DNA of 64,000 bases from Mimachlamys varia (Eukaryota; Mollusca; Bivalvia; Pectinida; Pectinidae), in the NCBI GenBank assembly GCA_947623455.1, contig OX392545.1, positions 20,930,001 to 20,994,000 on the forward strand, written 5' to 3'. How positions within the stretch are numbered: position 1 is the stretch's first letter; each line of letters opens with the position of its first letter. The notes under the pieces were generated by a model, which was given only the letters and a program-made list of their open reading frames with translations, had not been told where the DNA came from and did not search any database. This document shows, one piece after another, positions 1 through 9,490 of the stretch. The position numbers and the translations under genes were made by a program.

Positions 1-588
1 TCGAGATTTATCAACAAATCCTTGACGAAAATTTAATACCATGGAAAAATGATATGTTTCCTGAGGGTTTCCGCCTATACCAGGTAACCTTTGTTATCAT
101 GATTAACTACAATACGATATTTCAGTGGTACCCTAGATTACTGGAATTCCAATTATACAAATAATGGGGCTAACCCTCCCAACCAAAGGGACCTGAGGGA
201 TGGGGCCAACTCATGTACACTATTGCATGGTAATATACTGTTGTGGCATATCACACACTGGGAAAATGTGTTATTTAACTTGCACGCTTATATGTCCAGT
301 TTTTTAAATCCAGGAGAGTGAAACGAGCCCTCTAGGCCTCTTTTTTTTTCTTAAAGCAGATGACCCGACATCTATATTTGAAGACAACGATCAAGCATGA
401 CACAAACAGATACATAGATATGGTACAAATGTATACCGAGAGAATCAAGTTGTGTTGGTTATAAGTTATATATATATTCACATTATTGTTTAATTAGACT
501 ACTATTTAATTACAATATTAAATGTTGACTTATTAATTTATTCATGACTTAAAGGGGTTTTACGCACCTGGCCCTTCTGCTGCTACAT
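1..588. other. No gene seen
   Basis: AT-rich sequence with many stops in all frames. I see no conserved motif or splice-bounded exon here. Confidence 0.5.
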
Positions 589-778
589 CATTTTTTCGGC
601 ATACTGTATCTATTGCCAAATTTAAGAGAAATGTTGGATTCTTACCTCTTGGCCCCTAGCATCACTGAAGAGTCCTAGTAGGACGAAACAGCTGTATGAT
701 GCAGTTGAATTCATTTTTTCGACATTCGGTATATATTACTTAATCTAAGAGGTGCAGCATATGTGTGTTACGTCATCC
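589..778 (+). repeat. Hammerhead-containing tandem repeat segment
   Basis: A short stretch starting cattttttcg at 589 recurs, diverged, at 712, a spacing of about 123 bp. The hammerhead core lies between the two copies. Tandem monomers of this size around a short-stem-III hammerhead are what animal type I hammerhead repeats and Penelope-like terminal repeats look like (family knowledge). The upstream monomer has lost a recognisable ribozyme core. Confidence 0.5.
657..703 (+). ncRNA. Type I hammerhead ribozyme motif
   Basis: All core elements are in order. Stem I 5' strand is gcatca (659-664) and the conserved box CTGAAGA is at 665-671. Stem II pairs GTCC (672-675) with GGAC (681-684) across a 5-nt loop, followed by GAAA at 685-688. 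A palindromic stem III, ACAGCTGT, spans 688-695. The predicted cleavage nucleotide is A696, and the stem I 3' strand tgatgc (697-702) is a perfect complement of 659-664. The loopless palindromic stem III suggests activity as a dimer, as in retroelement-borne hammerheads of animals. Cleavage itself is inferred. Confidence 0.8.
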
Positions 779-827
779 TTTAATCTATGAAAATATATAT
801 GTATATACAATATATGTATTGTTGTAG

Positions 828-983
828 GACAACGATAGCAAACATAGCAGCAAATCAACAACAGAGTGGTTCAGATCCCGGAAAATTGAAGAGAATGTAA
901 TGGTAACAACATCATCCTCTCCAGAATTAAACCCCACAGAGAAAGTGCGGTTTGCCCTGAAAGGCATCTGCAGACCTCGGTGA
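828..983 (+). pseudogene. Tc1/mariner-like transposase fragment
   Basis: An open frame of about 51 codons begins DNDSKH, runs through a TEWF segment and reaches SSPELNPTEKVRFALKG before a stop. This matches the second catalytic D block (DND.KH.S) and the SPDLNPIE block of Tc1/mariner DDE transposases, where the E is the third catalytic residue (family knowledge). The N-terminal DNA-binding domain and first D are missing, and downstream frames are broken. It is a dead fragment. No terminal inverted repeats were matched to it. Confidence 0.65.
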
Positions 984-1381
984 AACCCAGAAGAAACGAA
1001 GAAATTGTCAATGGTATAATGCGTTTCTGGGAGAGTCTAACAGCAGGACAAAGTACTTTGACCACATTCACAAGGTTATCCCTCATGTTGTACTATACAG
1101 GGGAGGAGCTACCATTTTATAATGGGATTTGGAAGGAGTCTACAGTGGTTTAAACCTCTTTTCTGGACATTGGAATTAGCTCAAAACATTAAATGAACAC
1201 AGCTTAATGTACATTTGTTTCGGTATCCAAGTGGAGAAATATGATAAGATGGGGTACTTTATTACAGTTTATTACATTTTTGCCAGTGAAATATAGAAAA
1301 TTATCAAACTGATAAAACTTATATTTTCACTGCAGTGATGAGCAGTGACAATATAAGATTTTGCCGTGAAAATATAAGGCT

Positions 1382-1618
1382 TTTTCAGTGTAACGTGAAA
1401 AAGTGACCCGAAAATGAAATACCACCCGGGTCATTATTCTACGTTGCAAAAGTTACCCGGGGTCGTTATTTAACAGTAGAAATCGTACAAGGCCATCTGT
1501 AGAAAAATGACCCCATTCGATTTTTCCTTAATTCGTCCCGTGAAAAAGTGACCCGCCGTAGCTTTCAACGGTGGGTAGTTTTCAACTGGGTCATTTTTTT
1601 CACGTAACACCGAAACTT
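1382..1618. repeat. Small foldback element (MITE-like)
   Basis: The left end reads tgtaacgtgaaaaagtgacc and the right end reads gggtcatttttttcacgtaa; these are imperfect reverse complements of about 25 bp bracketing about 190 bp of non-coding sequence. Several internal copies of a gggtca/tgaccc motif occur. No coding capacity. Confidence 0.5.
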
Positions 1619-1950
1619 TTGTATTAGTTGTTCCCCTTGATCGGATCTTGGAGGTTCTTGTTGTCGTCTGCTAGAACTTGTCTCTTGGGGAAAGTTGGTC
1701 TTGACGAAATGGCATCAATAGTACACATTGATAGGAACTGCTGCAGGATTAAATATGAAGTGAATTGAAAGATGAGAATGGTTCAACTTTTCCGATCAGC
1801 TTATCCCAATCAGCTGTGTACTGGACCCGATCGGTTGTGATTTCGACGGATTACAGTACTGTAGACTTAGCTCCTTTGCAGTAGGCAAGTAGACCAAGAA
1901 AAAATGATGAAAGTATCTTAGTCCTCTTTCGAAATGTAATAAAAAGAAAA

Positions 1951-2099
1951 TTCAATGGTTTGCCGTTTAATATCACATATATTTCACTTGTATGGCAGAT
2001 TTTTTTTTATATTTTCACTCGTGCTACGCACTCGTGAAAATATAAAAAAATCTGCCATACTCGTGAAATATATTCGATATTAAACGGCAAACAATTGAA
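1951..2099. repeat. 149-bp near-perfect palindrome
   Basis: The sequence from ttcaatggtttgcc to ggcaaacaattgaa folds back on itself through arms of about 65 nt, with a short loop near the centre (ctcgtgctacgcactcg). The arms carry tatggcagattttttt and its complement. This looks like a terminal-repeat-only MITE or foldback. Such a transcript would form a long hairpin RNA. Confidence 0.75.
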
Positions 2100-2131
2100 A
2101 ATCCTCTATGTCTTTGTCAATATCTTGTTTT

Positions 2132-2500
2132 AAGGTCACCCGAGACGGGGGCCCCAAAGGGGAGATTATCCTAAATTTCAAAAATCTTCTCCAGACTCGA
2201 GGTACTACAACCTCTTTCTCTACATAGATAGAAAGATCATCAGGGGCTTTGTTTAATTTGTAAATTTCAGTACCCCCCGGGCTCTCGGTTCTCCGTTGGG
2301 GAGGGGTTAAAGTTTACTGTAGTTTATAGGGAAATAACAATTTTGGGCTTATTTTGTCCTTTTTAAATATGAAATTAATTCCTTCTTTGTCACAATCATC
2401 TTTGGAGAAAGATGGAATCAATCTGTAAAATTTGGATTACTGTCTATACCCCAGGGGCTAGGGCGGGGCTAAGGAATCCCCTAATGTATTGTATTGGACA
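2132..2500 (+). repeat. Fragment of a hairpin-capped repeat element
   Basis: It begins aggtcacccgagacggg and contains phrases shared with the element at 48011-49360 (ttcaaaaatcttctcc; ccaggggctagggcgggg; gttaaagtttactgtagt). Only one divergent unit is left, and the terminal hairpin and far end are degraded. Confidence 0.5.
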
Positions 2501-2593
2501 ATGTAAAAATGTATGAAGATGACGTAACACACACATGCTGCACCTGTCAAATTTAGTAATAGTTACAGTATGCTGATAAAAATGAATTTCACT

Positions 2594-2637
2594 GCATAAA
2601 ACAGCTGTTTCGTCCTCCTAGGACTCTTCAGTGATGC
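2594..2637 (-). ncRNA. Second hammerhead ribozyme motif, inverted
   Basis: Read on the minus strand, this repeats the 657-703 motif. It has the gcatca stem I strand (2632-2637), CTGAAGA (2625-2631), a GTCC/GGAC stem II, GAAA, the palindrome ACAGCTGT (2601-2608) and a U at the cleavage position (2600). Stem I has one mismatch (5 of 6 pairs). It lies in the inverted second copy of the repeat, so any RNA would be made from the opposite strand. It is probably slower or inactive compared with the first copy. Confidence 0.7.
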
Positions 2638-2665
2638 TAGGGGTCAAAAGATCAAGAAGTGTAAA

Positions 2666-3151
2666 TAAACTTGTAAATAGACTTTATTGCAAATTGTTGT
2701 ATTGTGGAAACCTCACCGTCACGTTACAATTTAGTGGCAGCGGTTACGGATTTACAGTGTTATAAAGATACAATGGCGGTAGGACGAATCGACATGGATA
2801 CCCCAACTGTGGTAGTGAGGGGGGAAACCACAAAGGATATGTTGAGAGACACGCAAAGGTTTAGGAACTCTTAACATCAACACCATTAATATCAGTAAAT
2901 GCTGAAATCGAACAACTGAGAATTAAATGGGAGAGTTTAAGGAATGACATTAGCCAGCGCAATACAAGCCCCGCTAAACAAAATCGGAGAACATCAATTC
3001 ATACGCCTTTGATTATACCAGCTTACTATGACGGCAATGAACTGTGGGAGGACAATCCTGTACAGTTTGAAATGGTGACAGACAGCAATCAATGGACTGA
3101 CGATGAAAAGGCTTTATTTATTTGGAGGGGGATTTGTCAAGACAACTTCTC
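2666..3151 (+). mobile_element. 5' end of an LTR retrotransposon, interrupted
   Basis: The end of a probable LTR (AT-rich, aataaac and ttattgc) is followed at 2735 by TGGCAGCGG, a plausible tRNA primer-binding site. A gag-like ORF then starts at ATG 2773. Its later part, in another frame, reads PAYYDGNELWEDNPVQFE and NQWTDDEKA, typical of Ty3/gypsy gag proteins (P.YDG..W..QFE, then WTD.EKA). The gag frame is broken near 2870 and is cut at TTAA 3152, where a piggyBac element begins. No continuation is recognisable after 5558. Confidence 0.6.
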
Positions 3152-3155
3152 TTAA

Positions 3156-5554
3156 ACCTTTGAGTGCTTATCGCGACAAATGTCGTGCCGAAAACGTAAG
3201 TCCCTCAGTGCTTGTCGCGACAATTGTTGATCAACAACACCTCGTGTTTTGACTCCACATGGAAGCTTCCAGAACCGACACATGTTCGTAAAACGATCTC
3301 TGATTGGTTAATTAGAAATATATCAACCAACCAAAGCAGCGTTAACACTTCAAGTTATTTTCAGTACGAGTTATTGACCTTAGACTTCGCGGGTTAATGA
3401 TTTCAAAGTCAAACTGAACAGCATGGCTACCGGGAATATTTCCGATTCGGATGATGAATATTTTCGACAGTTTTTTGCGGAATCCGATTCAGATAATGAA
3501 GGGTTTGGGCCCGAGGATTTAATTGATGATTATGTTTGCGATAGTATAATGCCGATGGCAGACTTTAGTCCGGTTCATGACATCGAGATCGCGGACGATA
3601 CTGAAGCGGGGTGGCGGAAGCCATTTGACGACGACGAACCTGTCATCGCCTCATTCACAGGTGAACCAAAATTGAATATTGACATGCCTTCTGACAACCA
3701 AATTGACTTCTTTAAGATATTTTTTGATGATGATTTTATTGAATTGTTGGTGTCCAAGACAAATAACTTTGCCGAGAAAAAAATAGGCCTAGCGGAACAC
3801 TTGAAACAACATAGCCGGTTGCGGAAATGGCGACCTGTCACTTCGGCCGAAATGAAAGTGTTTTTTTCCTAACTCTTTCAATGGGATTAGTGCAAAAAAA
3901 GAATATTGATACATACTGGTTTACAAATGATACTGTGTTGACGCATTTTTTCCAAAAATATGTGCCGTGATCGTTACCTGGCGATATTGTCCAACTTACA
4001 CCTAGTTGACAATAACACACCTGGTGTGACTGATGACCTTCTGACGTTTACAGCCGAGAGAAAGATCTCAGATTTGATGAAGCTACCTGTCCATGGAAAG
4101 GGAGACTCAAATTTAGGGTTTATAACCCAGCCAAGCCTACCCGTTTTGGAATCAAAGTATCAGGTGTGCGAGTCACAGAGTGGATATTGCCTTGGTTTTG
4201 ATATTTATACAGTTGATAATAGTATATCGTGTCAGAGTCATTGTGATGCACTGAATTTAGATCCTGATCTTGGCTTGACAACAAAAACTGTATTGGGAGT
4301 GTTGTTCCGCTGTGGTTTATTGGAGAAAGGCCATCATATTTACATGGATAATTTTTATTCATCACCTGAACTATTCAACGAACTTGAAATTCATGGTACC
4401 TATGCATGTGGTACACTAAGGTCAAATAGAAAAGGGGTATCAGAAGCTGTGAAAAAATAAAAACCAAAGATAAAAAAGGTGAAATAATTTGTAGACTAAA
4501 AGATAATCTCCTTTGTGTTCGTTACCATGATAATCGTGATGTTGTAATGTTGACAAACATCCATAAACCACAGGTGAGTATTTTGGACAAGATTGATCGA
4601 GACACTGGCTTACCTGTGATGAAACCTACATGTATAGTTTCTTAATGCAAACTGATGGGTGGAGTTGATTTATCAGATCAAGTGTCATCATACTACAGCT
4701 GCCTTCCTTCGTAAAAATTTGAAGTGGTACAAAAAAACTTTTTTTCACCTGGTGAATTTGTGTATTGTATACAGTTTTATTGTATACTCAAAATTTGCAA
4801 ATGATCCAAAGAAAAAAATCACTAAGACTTCATTTTGGCTATAGCAGAAAGTTTATTGGAGGAAGGTAATGGAGATGGGGCACATAAGCCTGCCAAACGA
4901 GGACGCAAATCAGCTGGTGACATTCGAGATCGTCTCACAGGTAGACACTTTCCAGATCACATACCTGCCTTACCTGAAGCAAAGCGTAAGCATCCTGCTA
5001 GAGACTGTGTCGTGTGTACCCTTCAAAAAAAACCATAGAATTCAACAAAAACTCAAAAGGAAACAGACTTCCTACTGGTGCCCTGTATGTCAAAAAGCCC
5101 TGTGTGTCCCAGAATGTTTATACCATACTTTAAAAACTATAAAACAGGTGTAAACGAGAATGTTGACCCTGATATCGATGCAAGCAGTGACTCCGTGTCC
5201 AACTGAAGTTGGGTAAGATACAGACAGTTATGTTCATTATAAAATTGATTTTGTTACCTCTTTCTAGACTTGTGATGTGATTGAACAAATTCAAATGAAA
5301 TTCACTTTTTTTACCTGTTATTACCTTTATTTACACCTGTACTTGCAAACTTAAGGACCGTATATCATATCTGTTGACAGAAACACAAACTTTAGTCAAC
5401 AACAATAATTTTACATATAACTTTTATACGGCTACAACAAATACTTTTTATGATACATCAGTTTAAAAAAAAACATGCATAAATCAATTAAATTTCATAA
5501 TTAATTCAGCAGTGGTGGCCAATTACTATAGAAACTACTGTAGCACTCAAAGGG
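3156..5554 (+). mobile_element. piggyBac transposon with both ends
   Basis: A 2.4-kb element is flanked on both sides by TTAA (3152-3155 and 5555-5558), the obligate piggyBac target. The terminal inverted repeats are about 14 bp: acctttgagtgct at the left and the complement of agcactcaaaggg at the right. Left subterminal repeats share tgcttatcgcgacaa and tgcttgtcgcgacaa. It contains a degraded transposase gene. Ends are well preserved, so the element could have been mobilised in trans. Confidence 0.85.
3423..5153 (+). pseudogene. piggyBac (PGBD-like) transposase, frameshifted
   Basis: The N-terminal part (3423-3872) is acidic, as is usual for the family, and includes SDSDDEYFRQFF. The frame breaks in a run of T near 3865. 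A second frame (3960-4460) carries the segment SNLHLVDN and the catalytic-block motif YMDNFYSSPELFNEL. Around 4060-4170 the conserved DE..KGR..F stretch is legible only in another frame, so at least two compensating shifts lie there. MGGVDLSDQ is at about 4655 and a KWYKKTFFHL block follows. The C-terminal cysteine-rich domain (CVVC, then YWCPVCQ and LCVPECLYHT) is split over two frames up to 5153. Nearly all domains are present in order, but at least four frame breaks make it non-functional. Confidence 0.85.
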
Positions 5555-5558
5555 TTAA

Positions 5559-6289
5559 ACCTGTGAACCGATTCAAAGGGACCATGGCGTAATTGTGTTA
5601 TGAGCATGCCCAGTATTTTGAAAATTCTGAAAGTTATCCGATTGAAATGCAGATCCATTGTCGCTCTGTTATTCTCCGCATAGATAAAATGCGACAGTAT
5701 CTTATTTTGGATCATGTTCTATCTTTTGCATTAACCAATCAAACAAAGTATCGCTGCCAAAATCCTAAATGTGAATAATATGTGCGTATATATTTCATGC
5801 CAACAGTTTGACGTGCAATGTGCAATGAATGTTGTAACGAAAATGACAGTCTAAGCGATCCATAAGTTATGTCACAAGTATAATAGTTCAATTTTAATGA
5901 TGAAATCAACATCCAAACTAGGTGAAATACATCATTTGTCAAGTCATTAAAGGAAAAAATAATTCTGAAACTTTCGAAATGATTATCGCGAAGAAGAATG
6001 GTTTCCTCAACAAGAAGCCCATTGGCTTTAACGATCACCTGGATTTTGATGTACTAGTAACAATAACTTGTGTCCTTATACTGAAATTATCATTAACTTA
6101 AATACATTAAGTGCCAGGAAACTGGCAGGTAAAAAAGGGCCCAGCGTATACGTCTATATATCTCCCAAAATCATCGATCCTTGAGCTCGGAACCTAACGA
6201 TCAAACTCAGTGACTTAAATCTTTGTTCAAATGAGCACTCAAAAAAGAAAGTTACAAATGGTTTCCTTGACCTTTGAATCGGTGACATT
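5559..6289. other. No gene seen
   Basis: A 99-codon minus-strand frame at 5739-6038 has no motif I recognise and no splice context. The rest is AT-rich unique sequence. Confidence 0.4.
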
Positions 6290-6865
6290 GACCTCTTGGA
6301 CTATGACTGACCTTTTGTCAGTAACTCCTTGTTTTAATTTTGATGAACTTTCTTCACAATATCTTAACAAAATGTTCATCAGTAAAAAGCTATAAAATTT
6401 GACATTGAAATTCGAGCCGGTGACCTTAACTTTTGGTCAGTTGAATCCTTGTTTAATCTAAAAGTTTGCTTCATAATGTCATTACAAAATATTGATCACT
6501 GAAGATATAAAATTTGACCTTTGACCCGGGGACCTTCACATTTTGGTAAACTCATTGTTTAATTCTATCCAACTATGCATCATAACGTCATAGCAAAACG
6601 TTCATCAGTGAAAGGATATAAAATTTGACCTCAGCTTTTTGGTCAGCTAACTCCTTGTTTAATTCCCACCAACGTTGTTCATTATGTCATAACAAAATGT
6701 TTATCAGTGAAAAGATGGACAATTTGACCTAGACATTTAGCCTCGGCTTTTTGGTCAGCTAACTCAATTTTTAATTCCAAACAACTTCGCTCCATAATGT
6801 CATCACAAAATGTTCAACGTTGAAAAGATATAAAATTAGACCTTGACTTTTGACCTAGTGAATTT
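6290..6865 (+). repeat. ~110-bp tandem repeat, about 5 units
   Basis: Diverged units repeat the order ttttggtcag, cttgtttaatt, cataatgtcat, caaaatgttcatcagtgaaa, gatataaaatttgacc. Unit starts are near 6310, 6425, 6533, 6634 and 6741. It resembles the cores of the hairpin-capped elements elsewhere in the window, but no terminal hairpin is visible here. Confidence 0.7.
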
Positions 6866-6882
6866 TAACATTCAATAAGTTG

Positions 6883-7050
6883 CAATCTGATTAAAATCAT
6901 ATAATAATCTCTGTGCCGTTCCGTAAACTTCCAATCTGATTAAAAATACAAATCCTTGTTCTCACTCCGTTTTACAAGGATCTGATAACATCCACTTAAA
7001 TAATTTCCCAATGACCTGTCATCTTGCAGCAAGCCATTTCGTCACATTAT
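6883..7050. mobile_element. Partial copies of the 400-bp MITE
   Basis: Two ends of the caatctgattaaaat MITE are fused. About 48 bp of one end in reverse orientation (6883-6931) abuts the start of a second copy (6932 onward), which runs to the internal catttcgtcacattatt block and then stops. Confidence 0.7.
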
Positions 7051-7198
7051 TCAAATTCGTCCAATATCAAATTTTCATCTCAAGTTTGAATTATTTGGAA
7101 ATGAGCATCCCTTCCAGGTCGCAATCCTATGCTACGACCGTACAGCGTACCGTTCCCGTTTACACTACAGTTAACATGGCACTCGGAACTCCTCAGAT

Positions 7199-7610
7199 GT
7201 GATTATACCACATTTGGCAATGTGTGAAGCGAGCAAGCACATCCGAGGTATTCAGATTGGTCAACATGGAGGCATCAAAACATCGATCTTTAACCGATTT
7301 TTTTTTTCAACCGAAATCATTATCAATCAAACAAACTTGGTGCATAACACCACATCTGGAGATTATGATCAACCCAAAAAACGTACTAAAAGTTTCAATC
7401 GCAGTGGTCAAAAGAATGTTCATGGCTACAGTGAAGAGAAGACGACAGTATGACATGCAGTGTTTGTATTGACGGAAAATCTTCTGGTCAGTTCACTGAA
7501 GGTTGTTCCAATGCCCGTGTCAGGCACCAGGATTCAAAGCTTCGCAAGGCTGCATTGAGCACGATTGCCGGAAGGCGTTACATGACAGTAGCGCCAAAGG
7601 TTGGGTAACT
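7199..7610 (+). pseudogene. Possible transposase N-terminal remnant, unidentified
   Basis: Overlapping open frames share coding-like features: a MEASKHRSLTDFFFQPK start near 7267, a basic PKKRTKSF segment in a second frame, and GQFTEGCSNARVRHQDSKLR in a third frame near 7490-7560. The last phrase resembles the F..G..N.R....H..S..H pattern of hAT-like or TTF zinc-finger proteins. The frames do not join. I cannot assign a family securely. Confidence 0.25.
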
Positions 7611-7949
7611 ATAAAGATTGCTGTTGCTGTTTTATTGCGAATAAATATAGTCAGCTATAGTATTTGTAATACATTAAACACAAACAACAATCGTTCAATA
7701 GACGGATAAAATAATGTACATAATATTTTATTGATTGATTAGAATATACTGTCATTATTTTAATAAATCCGTTATCTCGGTAACAGTGGTATAATAGGGT
7801 TGCAAGACCTTGCATTACATGGTTAGTGGTAAAATAGTCTTGTGTGACCTTATTGTGTAGTTTCAAGGAGTTGTTCCCCTTCGTCTATTTAAGCTTCTTT
7901 CTCGGAAAAGCAGCAAGGTAATGGATTGTAATGTATACATGGCCAACTA

Positions 7950-8353
7950 CAATCTGATTACAATCATATCTTGATCTCCGCGCCGTTCCGTAAACTTCTC
8001 TCTGCTGCGTGGAGATCCGTTCCGTAAACTTCTCTCTGCTGCGTTAAGATCTGACAAAATCCCATAGGGGGTCATGTCCCGTTGACCTTTTGCATTAGCC
8101 AATCCAATTTCTACTGTCAGAATCTTGACAGTGAAATTTTGAGGCGACAAAGCTTGCATAATCGCATTTGTCCGTTTAGTCATTTCGTCACCAAAACGTT
8201 CATGTAAAATAATGTGACGAAATGACTTGCTGCATGATGACAAGGTCATTGGAAAGTTATTTTAGTGTCAAGGAAAGAGGCGACCTCTTATGGGATGGTG
8301 TCAGATCCTTGTAAAACGGAGTGAGAACAAGGTTCTGTGTTTTAAACAGATTG
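7950..8353 (-). mobile_element. 400-bp MITE, full-length copy
   Basis: It begins caatctgattacaat and ends aaacagattg, with terminal inverted repeats of about 15 bp. Flanks are ggccaacta (7941-7949) and gcccaacta (8354-8362), a 9-bp target duplication with one change. The internal foldback gtcatttcgtcac/gtgacgaaatgac is retained, with a small internal duplication of the ccgttccgtaaacttctctc block. Confidence 0.85.
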
Positions 8354-8686
8354 GCCCAACTAAATTGGCAAAGATGTAAGAAATTCAAAAAATTATACTG
8401 GATTTATATTCTTTAAATGTTTATGCAATGTGATGCTTTGAATTTGTTGTTTTAAATGGTTTTTTAGCCATGGATGGGAGATGATTAGTTTTTGTCATTT
8501 CAAGCATCTGTATCGGGCCATGTTGTTAATTCATCATAAGTCGGGGCAGCTGGCTTCCTACAAGTGTTTGTGAAGTCAGACTTACTTAATTATCTCTAAT
8601 GTGAACTGTAATTGCAATCGAATGTGATTAAAAGCAGAATCATAAAACATTTTCTGAATTCTTTTTAGCGTGATGCGAGTTCGATT

Positions 8687-8701
8687 GGGGGGGGGGGGGG
8701 G
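8687..8701 (+). repeat. G homopolymer, about 15 nt
   Basis: A run of about 15 G. Its length is likely uncertain in the assembly. Confidence 0.8.
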
Positions 8702-9300
8702 TGTTCACCAGAACTGAACCTGTCGAAAAGCACAGTGTTGTGGAGGATTATGTAGTTAGTCCAGAACAGGTGTCATCTGTAGAGGATAATCTGGGACTTC
8801 TATAAGCCAGACGAATAGAATCAAGGTATTGAATGGGGAGTATGTAGACCTCAGCATTTTCCTTGAGAAGCCTCAAGACCCAGATAGGGCCGAAAGGCGC
8901 CTAACAGTTGTCGATGGTAATTTAGTGGCTTTGCCAAATTCATCAAAATCAAAAATAACGGATATTGGGAAGTGGACAGATTTTTCCTGGCTTTCTCTTC
9001 GGTTTTTCTGACCGCTCATCCTGCTGATATCCAGGGAAGTATATGCACAGTGTAAGGCTGGAGGCAAATTGCTTTCCAGGACTGGGTTTTAAACAATATG
9101 AGCAATTCAGATTGAAAAAGGCTAGAAATCTTCAGCTTCAGTGGGGTACAATACATTTATAATTATGGTTGTTGTGTAGTTACCAAAATGGCCAGTTTCA
9201 GGATGTACAAAGCACGGGGGCAGGCATATCTAGGTCTATGAAGTGTTCTGAATTCAAATTCAAAGGGTCATGTTGCAAAAACCCTTTGGATTGAAATCAC
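8700..9300 (+). pseudogene. DIRS-like retroelement gag-like ORF remnant
   Basis: The frame at 8829-9011 has GEYVDLSIFLEKP, LTVVDGNLVALPN and ITDIGKWTDF. A further frame has KQYEQFRLKKARNLQLQWG near 9095-9155, and a cysteine stretch CSEFKFKGSCC lies near 9250. The order (G.YVDL, then DG..V, then I.DI..WT, then YD.QFR, then a C..F..G.C knuckle) is what I know from the first ORF of tyrosine-recombinase retroelements in invertebrates. At least three frame breaks are present. The family call is by pattern memory only. Confidence 0.45.
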
Positions 9301-9490
9301 CATTGAAATGATGGTGAGGATACCTGATGACAAGTTGAGTATTGTTGTTATCTTTAAAAAGGTTACATCAGCTCAACCCCCAATCTTTAGTAGGTCTTCT
9401 GAATTTTTGCACTAAAGCAATACCTGGGGCTAGGGCATTTAATCGAAGGTTATATGATGCGATGATAGGCATACGGAAGTCTAATCATTA

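Larger units (their letters stand above)
645..2665. repeat. Inverted repeat pair carrying the hammerheads
   Basis: About 130-150 bp at 645-778 is present in reverse complement at about 2512-2665. Shared blocks include cccctagcatcactgaagag and gtgcagcatatgtgtgttac (with changes). The 1.7 kb between the arms holds a Tc1-like transposase scrap and two foldback repeats. The pair could be the ends of one decayed element (Penelope-like terminal repeats can be inverted) or two separate insertions; the sequence does not decide. Confidence 0.6.

Noticed and set aside
8829..9011. Considered as an intact small protein
   Set aside because: Conserved blocks continue in other frames on both sides, so it is a piece of a broken ORF.
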